From Candidatus Avimonas merdigallinarum (GTDB lineage: Bacteria > Bacillota > Clostridia > Oscillospirales > Acutalibacteraceae): a stretch of 64,000 nucleotides of DNA. The notes beneath the pieces were generated by a model. The model did not search any database. It had not been told where the DNA came from and worked only from the letters and a program-made list of their open reading frames with translations. Position 1 is the stretch's first letter. Each line of letters opens with the position of its first letter. The translations under genes and the position numbers were made by a program. Positions 1 to 7,327 of the stretch are shown here, piece after piece. The DNA lies in NCBI GenBank assembly GCA_904377855.1, contig CAJFGS010000007.1:1-64000 (forward strand), written 5' to 3'.

Positions 1-1
1 C

Positions 2-181
2 CATATGCTGCGGCACACCTACACGAGCAACCTGCTGTCGGGCGGGGCAAAGCCCACCGATGTGCAGGAGCTGTTAGGGCACTCCGATGTCAATACCACA
101 ATGTCCATTTACGCTCACGCTACAAAGGAAGCGAAGCGTACTTCCGCAAGGCTGCTGGACAAGGTAGTCGGCGGGGCATAA
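2..181 (+). CDS. Tyrosine recombinase (integrase), C-terminal fragment cut by the window edge
   Basis: The reading frame is open from the window edge and gives 59 residues before TAA. It begins HMLRHTYTSNLL and continues through LLGHSDVNTTMSIYAH. This shows the HxxR motif, the GH motif and the catalytic Tyr of the phage/ICE integrase catalytic domain. Only the tail of the enzyme is visible. Such integrases sit at one end of integrative elements, so this gene probably marks the left boundary of the accessory island that follows. No tRNA is visible in the short downstream region. Confidence 0.9.
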   Translation, partial: HMLRHTYTSNLLSGGAKPTDVQELLGHSDVNTTMSIYAHATKEAKRTSARLLDKVVGGA

Positions 182-185
182 AAAC

Positions 186-225
186 TTTCCCTTGTTTCGG
201 CTCGTAAGGGCAAAAACAAGGGAAA
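186..225 (-). terminator. Inverted repeat, probable terminator of the DUF262 stub
   Basis: Twelve-base arms (TTTCCCTTGTTT and its complement) flank a 16-base loop. Read on the minus strand the hairpin is followed by a short T tract at 181-184. It lies between two converging reading frames. Confidence 0.55.
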
Positions 226-295
226 ATACATGAAAACCGAGCATTGAGCAGGCGAAATGCCTTGCAAAATCAATGGTTTTAGGAATTTTGAGTTT

Positions 296-691
296 TTAAT
301 ATAAATTATCCTCTGCATATTGATTAACCAAATAGAGATTTTTTATTTTTTCATAATTTGTTTCGCATTTCTGATAGGTTTCCTGATCTTCATAATATTC
401 TCGGGAATAATCAGCCAAAGCTAATAATAAAAGCGAAATTGTCGTCAGACGCTGCTGCCCATCTATCACTGAACTTTTACTGACCGCCTCGCCAAAACGG
501 GACATTGGAAGATGAATAACGGAACCTATAAAATGGCAAGGGCGTTTTTCATCTTCCGCAATGGAGATAACATCTTTAAGCAGTTTTTCACAATCCGCTC
601 TTTCCCAAGAATACGGTCTTTGGAAAATAGGGATAACATACTGCCTGGGTCCATGCAAAAATTCGGTCACTTGTGTGTTTCTGGCATCCAT
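296..691 (-). pseudogene. DUF262 (GmrSD-type N-terminal) fragment
   Basis: The 131-residue product has the DUF262 hallmarks: IPIFQRPYSW near residue 20 and VIDGQQRLTTISLLLLAL near residue 75. These belong to the DGQQR nucleotide-binding and nuclease region of GmrSD-like type IV restriction proteins. Full-length relatives are usually several hundred residues long, while this one stops right after the first helical segment (NLYLVNQYAEDNLY). I infer a stub left by deletion next to the integrase. A functional short DUF262 protein is less likely. The ATG is preceded by an AGGAGG-like site. Confidence 0.75.
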
Positions 692-748
692 CGCTTTCTC
701 CTCCTAAAAATAATTAAACATTTAAAATATCTTCCAAAACACTGAAAA

Positions 749-1729
749 TTAACTATACTTTTCCACCCCCCTTTTTAAATTCTCCCGAATCCTCTCCCTC
801 AATTCTACCGGCGCGATCACCTCCACATGGTTGATGTACTGCATCGCCCAGTGCTCCATCGCCTGTAAGCTGGCCTTCAGGCTGACTCTGACCTTTCCGC
901 CGTCCAGCTGCTGCAGGCGGATGTCCGTGCCAAACCAATCGATCACCTGATCGATGATATACCCCTCCGCGATCATCTCCACCGGCTGGGGCTTATCGTT
1001 GAACATATAGGGCAGACCGGTGGCCAGCTCCTTATAGTCCACCCCGGCTTCATACCCTTTTACCGTCTGCAGGGGCGTGAGCGGCTGATCGGTCAGCCTG
1101 ATGTTTGTGATCCGGTCAAGACGGTAGAAAACGACATCCTTCCAGTATTCGTTGCGCGCCATCAGATAATAGCGCTGGTTATGGAGAAGAAGCTGATAGG
1201 GGGAGGCGGTATGAAACGCCGACTTGTGCAGCTTTTTATCCAGCCCGTACTTGTTGTAGTCAAAGGTGATCTGTTTTCCCTGCTCGATGGCGTCGTCAAT
1301 GATTTCAATATTGTAAAACAGGGCCTGGTTTTCCGTCTTGCACCACTCGTTCACCGAATAGATATTCTTCACATGAGAACGGAAGTATTGATTAGACAGG
1401 CCGCACAGGCGGTCGATCAAATCGGCGGAGTGCTTGGCCGTGATATATTTGCTGCACAGCACCCCGTCAATGAGCATGCGCAGCTCGGAATCCTCGAACC
1501 GCCGGCCGTCCAGATAGCTACCCGCCCGCCGGGATTCGATGTCGATCCCGGCCTCCTTCAGCAGGGAAATATTCCGGCTGATGGCCTTTCGCTCAATGGC
1601 GATGCCGTATTCCTGCTCAAGATGCCGGGCGATGTCCTCCTGCGTCAGCGGATGGTCATAATCGCTGTACTTCTCGAAAATTTGCAGGATACGGATAAGC
1701 GCCAGCTTTTTTGGCTCTAGATTATCCAT
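749..1729 (-). CDS. WYL-domain transcriptional regulator
   Basis: The protein has 326 residues. An N-terminal winged HTH (about 1-75, with TQEDIARHLEQEYGIAIERK) is followed by a WYL domain (about 135-225, with SPYQLLLHNQRYYLMARNE and FYRLDRITNIRL) and a WCX-like C-terminal region. WYL regulators bind nucleic-acid or nucleotide ligands and often control phage-defence genes. It is the last gene of a co-directional run behind the retron, about 110 bases from the stop of the agmatine-deiminase-like gene. A TATAAT-like box lies upstream of the ATG, so it may have its own promoter. Regulation of the retron is inferred from position only. Confidence 0.88.
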   Translation of the reverse strand: MDNLEPKKLALIRILQIFEKYSDYDHPLTQEDIARHLEQEYGIAIERKAISRNISLLKEAGIDIESRRAGSYLDGRRFEDSELRMLIDGVLCSKYITAKHSADLIDRLCGLSNQYFRSHVKNIYSVNEWCKTENQALFYNIEIIDDAIEQGKQITFDYNKYGLDKKLHKSAFHTASPYQLLLHNQRYYLMARNEYWKDVVFYRLDRITNIRLTDQPLTPLQTVKGYEAGVDYKELATGLPYMFNDKPQPVEMIAEGYIIDQVIDWFGTDIRLQQLDGGKVRVSLKASLQAMEHWAMQYINHVEVIAPVELRERIRENLKRGVEKYS

Positions 1730-1838
1730 GAAATGAGCACCCCATTACATTATAGTGGTTATATTGTACCATAAATGACGCATGAAAACAATCGGTTCGG
1801 CAATGGGAATGCAGGGAACAACTGCCGCCATTCGCTCT

Positions 1839-2639
1839 CTACGTGCTTTCCCAGCTGATACAATTCAGCGCGCCGCCCTCTTTTGCTATTTCGTGGATAT
1901 CGACCGGGACGATGGCTTTTGGAAAAAGGCACCCAGCTTCCCGAATCGCTTCGCGATCCATGGGATGGCCGAAAACGGGCAGAAGAATATGGCTTTCCGT
2001 TTCCAGAAAGTTGAGATAGCACCCGGCGGCGCTGCCCTTTGGAGAGGAATAATAGGGAAAGTCCACCGTGTTGATTCCGTGTTCGCTTAAATCAGCTCGA
2101 ATCCGTTGCTCCAACCCGTTTTTCGCCGGGACGCGGTTGCCGATCACGGTGTTTTCGTCTACGAACCTCACCATGCCGTCGGCGTGGCCGGTCATGTCGC
2201 TTTTCAGCGACGGAATCAGGATGACCTGGGCTTCCAACAGCCGTTCCAGTTCTCGGACTAACGCGGCTTTGGCGTAGGAAGGATTTTCCGCAAATACCCG
2301 GTCGCTGAGGAGTGCCTTGGCTTTGGACGGGGAAAAGACCACGTTCCCGCCGTCCAGATTGATGGTGGAACATGTGACGGGAAAGGAAAACTGCGGAGCA
2401 ACATCCCGACGGTAGTTGGTTCGCAGCTGGGGAAATGCTTTCAAATAGGACGGCTCATAGCGGAAAGAACTATACGTTCCGTTTTTTGTTTTTACCGGCA
2501 TGAAATCTCGCAGCCAGATATCTTTGGTTTGGTTAATAAACGTATACTTTAGGCCATATAAATCAAGCGCGGCGAACAATCTGTCCGCCGCGGGCTTGTA
2601 TGTAGGGGTGGTTTGGAGAAGGGAAGAGAAGTAGAGCAT
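1839..2639 (-). CDS. Agmatine deiminase / PPAD-family protein, short form, third gene of the retron operon
   Basis: Guanidino-group-modifying fold of the agmatine deiminase family. DIWLRDFMP, DGGNVVFS, HADGMVRFV and GGALNCISWE supply the acidic, His and Cys catalytic positions. The 266 residues lack the N-terminal block (roughly 80-100 residues) of typical AguA, and Asn replaces the usual His just before the catalytic Cys. The ATG at 2639 is preferred over the TTG three bases upstream because AAAGG lies 11 bases before it. It starts 7 bases after the stop of the preceding gene, so it is probably co-transcribed with the retron reverse transcriptase. The substrate is unknown; agmatine itself is uncertain given the truncation and context. 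Confidence 0.8.
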   Translation of the reverse strand: MLYFSSLLQTTPTYKPAADRLFAALDLYGLKYTFINQTKDIWLRDFMPVKTKNGTYSSFRYEPSYLKAFPQLRTNYRRDVAPQFSFPVTCSTINLDGGNVVFSPSKAKALLSDRVFAENPSYAKAALVRELERLLEAQVILIPSLKSDMTGHADGMVRFVDENTVIGNRVPAKNGLEQRIRADLSEHGINTVDFPYYSSPKGSAAGCYLNFLETESHILLPVFGHPMDREAIREAGCLFPKAIVPVDIHEIAKEGGALNCISWEST

Positions 2640-2646
2640 CAATCGG

Positions 2647-3381
2647 TCAACCTTTCAATTTTTTCCAATCAATTATTCCTTTTGCGAGTTGTTTCAATTG
2701 CTCTTCATTATATCCTTCTGTTCTAAGTTGTTCTTCTATATAACATCTAACGATCTCTGTAATAGATTGTCCTGCTGTAAATGGATAGTCTCTAATTTTA
2801 TTTATCGGTAATGCGGCTAAAATTTCATTTGCATAATCGTTAGTAAGACCTCGTCTTTTCACAAATACAATTTCAAAATTCTTTGGTTTTGTTGATTTTA
2901 AAATTACTTTTCCATAATATTTACATTGAGCCCCTTTTTGACAGCCGTTGCACTTATCGCATTTTTCACATAGCATTTCCGAAATTTTGCATTGGGTTAC
3001 CATTTTATTGTCTACCAAAGCGTTCTTAATAAGAAAAGACAAATAGTACTCATCGTTTGCTGACAAAACAACGTCAATCCCGTCTTTGGTTCCGTAATGA
3101 ACATACAATTCACCAAAATGATTTTTTTGTCGTTGTCGAGCGAGTTTATAGGTAGGAGCATTACTTTCTTTCCCGGCATGCACAGAATTATCCGGGAATT
3201 TATCTTTATGATAATAGTATGCTTCGACAAGCAATGGCTCTATAACCATGTTGCCAACTTCGATCACATACTCGTTGATCAGTTCCGCGCCGATTTCCTG
3301 CAAAATCCGTACCTGTTCTTCTTTATCATATGCCGCCTCAAGTTTGCAGACTTTGTCCCGTAACTTTTGTAATTCGTTCAT
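2647..3381 (-). CDS. Retron-linked Cys-rich protein, possible DNA-glycosylase-like fold
   Basis: 244 residues, starting at the ATG preceded by AAGGAG, only 4 bases after the reverse-transcriptase stop. Residues 1-35 look helical. Residues 45-125 contain EAYYYHKD, SVHAG, HFGELYVHYG and GIDVVLS, in an order that resembles the methylpurine-DNA glycosylase (AAG/MPG) core (EAY, HA, YVY..YG, NVV). Residues 138-153 form a Cys cluster (CEKCDKCNGCQKGAQC), probably a metal site. The glycosylase resemblance is my pattern reading, not a proven match. The position directly behind a retron RT is where retron effectors are normally found. Confidence 0.6.
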   Translation of the reverse strand: MNELQKLRDKVCKLEAAYDKEEQVRILQEIGAELINEYVIEVGNMVIEPLLVEAYYYHKDKFPDNSVHAGKESNAPTYKLARQRQKNHFGELYVHYGTKDGIDVVLSANDEYYLSFLIKNALVDNKMVTQCKISEMLCEKCDKCNGCQKGAQCKYYGKVILKSTKPKNFEIVFVKRRGLTNDYANEILAALPINKIRDYPFTAGQSITEIVRCYIEEQLRTEGYNEEQLKQLAKGIIDWKKLKG

Positions 3382-3385
3382 TTCC

Positions 3386-4471
3386 TCATTCTCCTTTTCC
3401 AATTTTATATTGGCTCTCCTGCCTCTGTTCCACTTTCTGTAAGGCATCCCGAAACCACGCATTTTCCGGCTCGATCTGCAGCACAAAATGGAGCTTACCG
3501 ATGAGATGGTTCAGATACCGTTCCTCCTCCGGTCCGTTCTCTCCGATAAAATCCGTGCGGTTGGCATATCGGATGCTTTCGGCCAGGCCGAATTTCAGCG
3601 CATAATACACTTCCTGCCGAAGCCCGCGCTTATAGTCGCCCGAAACCGAAACCTTTTCGTTCACCGTAAGCCCCGTTACGCTTTGCCGGTTGGCGCTGGT
3701 TACAAACCGGGTTTTCCTCTCGTTGAGCTCAAACCCCATTTCTTCCAGCATGGATTTCGCCTTCTGATAAACGGCGAATAACGGCCGGTCAGCGGAAAAG
3801 GTCATGTCGTCGCAGTAGCGGGTATAGGCAATGCCGCGGGCCGCGCACCATTTCCCAATGCTGTTGTCAAAATTACGCATCACCAGATTCGACAGGGCGG
3901 GGGAAGTGGGCGCTCCCTGCGGCAGCACATCCTCCCGGCAGCAGAGGGACGTCAGCATAACGCCGATCTGTCTCGGAAAATAGCGCGTGTTGAACGCCGC
4001 GCTGTAAACCTGGAAAAACCGGATGCTGCCGAAAAAGTCGGTGATGTCCAGCTTCAGTAGATAGCGCTTCCCCACGTGAGGGGCGGCGTTTTGCGCAAGG
4101 GTCCTTCCCCGGACATAGGCCGCCGCATATGGGGAAACCGGCAGTTTGGCAAGGATTTGACGCCGGATTTTATTCTGGTACGACCGCAATTCCGGGTTTG
4201 GCGCGTACAGCTTCCGGATGCCGCCGCTTTTCTTTTTGATGGTGAGCGGGCGGTATTCCCGACCAGCGTTCTTCGCAAAATAAAACAGCTTTTTTCTCCC
4301 CGTCGCAAAAAAGTCGGCCAGCTGATAGGTGTCATACAGGAAGGGCAGCGAATGCACCGCCTTGAAGTCCAGCACCATATCGGCAGCTTCCAAAATGCCG
4401 AACTTTTTCACAAAAGCCATGTCACATTCTTCAAATGTGACCGTCTCGCCTCGTATAACCATGTTTTTCAT
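3386..4471 (-). CDS. Retron-type reverse transcriptase
   Basis: 361 residues. The retron-specific NAxxH motif (NAAPH, 128-132), the catalytic LDITDFF (141-147), the QGAPTSP block (185-191), the active-site YCDD (219-222) and the VTG motif (265-267) are all present in order. Retron RTs copy the msd part of their own ncRNA into multicopy DNA joined to the RNA by a 2'-5' bond at a guanosine. The expected ncRNA lies immediately upstream on the same strand, flanked by inverted repeats. It lacks the thumb and maturase extension of group II intron RTs. Two genes follow with gaps of 4 and 7 bases, forming an operon. The reading frame is intact. Confidence 0.95.
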   Translation of the reverse strand: MKNMVIRGETVTFEECDMAFVKKFGILEAADMVLDFKAVHSLPFLYDTYQLADFFATGRKKLFYFAKNAGREYRPLTIKKKSGGIRKLYAPNPELRSYQNKIRRQILAKLPVSPYAAAYVRGRTLAQNAAPHVGKRYLLKLDITDFFGSIRFFQVYSAAFNTRYFPRQIGVMLTSLCCREDVLPQGAPTSPALSNLVMRNFDNSIGKWCAARGIAYTRYCDDMTFSADRPLFAVYQKAKSMLEEMGFELNERKTRFVTSANRQSVTGLTVNEKVSVSGDYKRGLRQEVYYALKFGLAESIRYANRTDFIGENGPEEERYLNHLIGKLHFVLQIEPENAWFRDALQKVEQRQESQYKIGKGE

Positions 4472-4482
4472 CCCTTAATATT

Positions 4483-4693
4483 AAAAAATCAGCCCTTTGT
4501 AGCACAAAATGACCGGATGAAGCGGAGACGAAGCCAAGAATCACGGAGTGATTGTTACTTCGCCGGAGCGCTGTCCGGAGAGCGGTTTCGGCACGAAACC
4601 GCCCTTCCTATTGGAGAGACAAGGCAGCGACTCGCTGTCCCTCTTAAAGCGTTTCGCTTTAAGACGCGCACTGCTGCAAAGGGCTGATTTTTA
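4483..4693 (-). ncRNA. Retron msr-msd non-coding RNA
   Basis: The segment is bounded by a 22-base inverted repeat, 4672-4693 (a1) and 4483-4504 (a2), matching at about 20 positions. Read on the minus strand it holds a hairpin at 4643-4663 (CTTAAAGC arms), a weaker hairpin around 4626-4640, a perfect 9-bp hairpin at 4582-4602 (GCGGTTTCG arms), and a long interrupted stem at 4513-4578 ending in the AATCAC/GTGATT helix. The last is the probable msd. An AGC sits just after a1, where a branching guanosine is expected. The RT start codon follows 11 bases downstream. This is the classic a1-msr-msd-a2-RT layout. Confidence 0.88.
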
Positions 4694-4712
4694 TACCTAC
4701 AGCATATATGTT

Positions 4713-5153
4713 TCAGTTCGAAATAGCAATACCCATTTTCTCGATCACCCCGGCTATGTTCTGCATACAGCCGTACAGTTCAACCAAGTCCTTCCGGTAA
4801 CCGCTGTCCGCCGCAATCAGGTTCTGCGCCTGTTCGCTGCTCAGCACGATTTCCAGGAGCTCCAGCCGCCGGCCGATCAGCCGCACCAGATTGCCGTATT
4901 CGTAATACTCATACGGGGAGCGGAACAGCGGCGATACATCGGCGCCGGCACTGATGATCGCCTGCAGCTTCTGCATGTTCCCGTCCGGCCGGCTTTTGGG
5001 ATGACCGGCGGGATAGACAACGATATGACGCATCGCTTCGGTAAAGTAATACTCCACCAGCGGGCCCCCTTTCCAAGTTCCGTTGACGTCGGCGCCGCCG
5101 GCAATGGCCAGAATGAAGTCCTCGATGTTTTCCACGCTTCCCAGCTTTCTCAT
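4713..5153 (-). CDS. Small uncharacterised protein of the MoxR-VWA operon
   Basis: 146 residues from the ATG at 5153, which has a GGGAGG ribosome site and overlaps the stop of the upstream VWA gene (ATGA). ENIEDFILAIAGGADVNG and AIISAGADVSPLF look like degenerate ankyrin-type turns (GADVN, GADVS), suggesting a small protein-interaction role. No catalytic motif is seen. The overlap points to translation coupled to the VWA protein and a shared complex. Its stop lies 20 bases before the retron ncRNA, so read-through into the retron is possible. Confidence 0.7.
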   Translation of the reverse strand: MRKLGSVENIEDFILAIAGGADVNGTWKGGPLVEYYFTEAMRHIVVYPAGHPKSRPDGNMQKLQAIISAGADVSPLFRSPYEYYEYGNLVRLIGRRLELLEIVLSSEQAQNLIAADSGYRKDLVELYGCMQNIAGVIEKMGIAISN

Positions 5154-6223
5154 AATAGCACCTCCCTTTTTCGCTGACGGCTCTCGGGCATGGCCCATAT
5201 GGTGGGTTTTGGTTCCCTGTCCGGAAATTCCAGGCAACCGTCGGTCAGCACAATAATGCAGTCGTAGTCCTCTTGGCAGGCCTGCCGGTAGGCCGGACGC
5301 ACATCCGTCCCGCCTGTCATAGTGCGCTGGTATTGTGCGAGCGGCACAGCTTTCAGCTCGGTGCCGTCGGTGAAGCCCGCCGCATATACCCGGGCAAACC
5401 GTGCCATTTTGACAAGCTCGCCCAGGAACCGGGCATACATCTCGTCTTCAATGCTGCCGCTCTCGTCCACCAGTGTACAGATTTTCGCCTGGGGCTTAGG
5501 GGATAAAATGTCCTCGCAGATTCCAAACTCGTCAAACTCGTAGGAGAGATAATCCAAATCGTCCCCCAGAACGCTTTTCAAAAGACCTTGCAGCACCACT
5601 CGCCAGTTCCCTTTCGGCGGTGCGGGGATGAATGCTGCTGCCAGCGGCGTGCTGCCCCGCCCGGCCAGCTTACCGGCGCTTTCCACCGCCTCCAGCGTCT
5701 CTAGATCCTCCCAGCCGTCGGAGCCGTCCAGGTTTTTGGCAAGCAGGTCGTCTGTAAGTACGGCGACCCCTGTTTTGTCTGCATCGGGACGGCGGGCGCG
5801 TCCGGCACTGCTGTAAATGCTTTTGGCGTTTTTCCCCTTCGGTTCGTCCAGATTCGATTTCAAATATTCATAAATGTGTTCCGCCGTATCGTTTTCTCCC
5901 AACAGCGCACCAGCCGGCAGCTTGTATCCTGCCCGCTCAATTTGATAGTTGATCGCGATGTCGCAGGCGACATTCCATAATTCACCGATCCGGCCGTTCC
6001 GCCTTTTGGCGTGCAGATGGACAATGTGCAGCAGTTCATGGATCTGCACCGTCAGACGTTCCGGCTTTTTCAGTGATTTCCAGAAATCCGGATTGTAATA
6101 GAGGGTCTTGCCGTCGGGAGTCACGCCGGCGGTGTCGAGCAGCTGGGTGGCGATCACGTTCCGCAGATTCAGGGCCACCGGCGCCAGCCACGGCTCCCGC
6201 CAGATCAGTTCCTGAAAGTTCAT
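5150..6223 (-). CDS. VWA-like metallopeptidase-domain protein (DUF2201 type)
   Basis: 357 residues from the ATG at 6223, which overlaps the stop of the MoxR gene. The N-terminal part (about 30-150) carries a zinc-protease-like HELLHIVHLH. The C-terminal part (about 235-355) is a von Willebrand A-like domain with a DESGS MIDAS motif and later TGGTD and LTDG. Proteins of this pair-with-MoxR type bind substrates through the metal-ion site while the ATPase remodels the complex. The ATP-dependent partner is directly upstream. The substrate is not evident. Confidence 0.85.
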   Translation of the reverse strand: MNFQELIWREPWLAPVALNLRNVIATQLLDTAGVTPDGKTLYYNPDFWKSLKKPERLTVQIHELLHIVHLHAKRRNGRIGELWNVACDIAINYQIERAGYKLPAGALLGENDTAEHIYEYLKSNLDEPKGKNAKSIYSSAGRARRPDADKTGVAVLTDDLLAKNLDGSDGWEDLETLEAVESAGKLAGRGSTPLAAAFIPAPPKGNWRVVLQGLLKSVLGDDLDYLSYEFDEFGICEDILSPKPQAKICTLVDESGSIEDEMYARFLGELVKMARFARVYAAGFTDGTELKAVPLAQYQRTMTGGTDVRPAYRQACQEDYDCIIVLTDGCLEFPDREPKPTIWAMPESRQRKREVLL

Positions 6224-7230
6224 CGGACGCTCAACCCCGCTTTCCTGGCAGCGGAGCGTAGGACGGCCATGCAGTCCTTGCTGGAAATCAGCTTGACGGA
6301 TAACAGCTCCACCGCATATTTGGCAAACATCATCTCGCACTCCGGACTTTGTTCCGCGATCCACTGATAGACGGCAGGGAAATGCTCAGCTGCCCGGTCG
6401 TCCTCCTTGAGTGCGGTGGCCAGCACCGCCGTAAAGGCGGCCAGATGGACGGCGGACGGCTTTTCGGCCTGCCCGGACACAATCTCCTCGATGGTGGGAC
6501 ACAGAGCGCTGTCCTTGTAAAAAGCGCAGAACTTGGCCTCATGCGCGCCGCGCACGGTGCCGTGCGCCGCTTCCCGGTAAGGGATGCCGGCATCCAGAGC
6601 GGCGGACAGGTTGGCCCATTCCCGCGGGCAGGCGGTTCCGGTGGAGGGCTTTTCGATCAGCGCGTCGGGGTTGGCATATAGAAAGGCGCGTATTTTTGAG
6701 TGGATTTGGTTTTCTTCCGCCCACTGGAGCCATTCTTTTACCGACGCCGAAAAGTCCACTGTGAACACGCGGGTTTTGGAGGCGTAAACCATTTCCCGGG
6801 CACCGGTTTCGTCCTCCACACGGTTACCCGCCCCGAACACATAGAGGCCCGGCCTCCCGTTCGGCAGCGAATAATCGAAGGACACGCCGTGCAGCTTCCG
6901 CTCGTTAAAAGGGGAGTAGGCCAGTTGCTGCAGGGCGTCGGGGGCGTTGGTGTATTCATCGAAGAACAGCACGGTTGGGGTGGACGTTTGCCGGTTCCGG
7001 TCGATGCGCTGCAGCCACCAGGCCCTTGCTTTCCGGAGTTCCCCGGTCTGCGGGCAGATGTAGTCCTTGCCCTCAAAGCTGCCCGGCGTTTCGGCCGACA
7101 GGCGGATGTCGATGAGGTCGGCGCCGATGTCCTGCGCAAACCTGGTCACCACCGCCGTTTTGCCGATCCCCGGCGCGCCAAGCAGCATGACCGGGATTCT
7201 GGCCGCCAGCTTCCATATGTTTTCGTCCAT
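6220..7230 (-). CDS. MoxR-family AAA+ ATPase
   Basis: 336 residues from the ATG at 7230 (AGGAG nine bases upstream; an in-frame ATG at 7236 is also possible). Walker A is GAPGIGKT at about residues 22-29 and Walker B is VLFFDEYTNAP at about 90-100. The sensor region follows with VFGAGNRVED. Together with the overlapping VWA gene it forms the usual MoxR-VWA chaperone-like pair. A TACAAT-like -10 lies upstream near 7267, so the operon probably begins here. Confidence 0.9.
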   Translation of the reverse strand: MDENIWKLAARIPVMLLGAPGIGKTAVVTRFAQDIGADLIDIRLSAETPGSFEGKDYICPQTGELRKARAWWLQRIDRNRQTSTPTVLFFDEYTNAPDALQQLAYSPFNERKLHGVSFDYSLPNGRPGLYVFGAGNRVEDETGAREMVYASKTRVFTVDFSASVKEWLQWAEENQIHSKIRAFLYANPDALIEKPSTGTACPREWANLSAALDAGIPYREAAHGTVRGAHEAKFCAFYKDSALCPTIEEIVSGQAEKPSAVHLAAFTAVLATALKEDDRAAEHFPAVYQWIAEQSPECEMMFAKYAVELLSVKLISSKDCMAVLRSAARKAGLSVR

Positions 7231-7327
7231 ATTCATGCACTCCTTTGGCTTTTGGAGCCATTGTAGCACAATTTATAATAAGACCTTATTTGCTATAATT
7301 TTATAAGCGATGGCCTATTTCTTCCGC

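Noticed and set aside
1-300. tRNA at the integration site
   Set aside because: No cloverleaf-like set of arms or CCA end is visible in this stretch.
3382-3486. Longer start for the retron-linked Cys-rich gene inside the RT
   Set aside because: The inner ATG has a much better AAGGAG site and avoids a long overlap with the RT gene.
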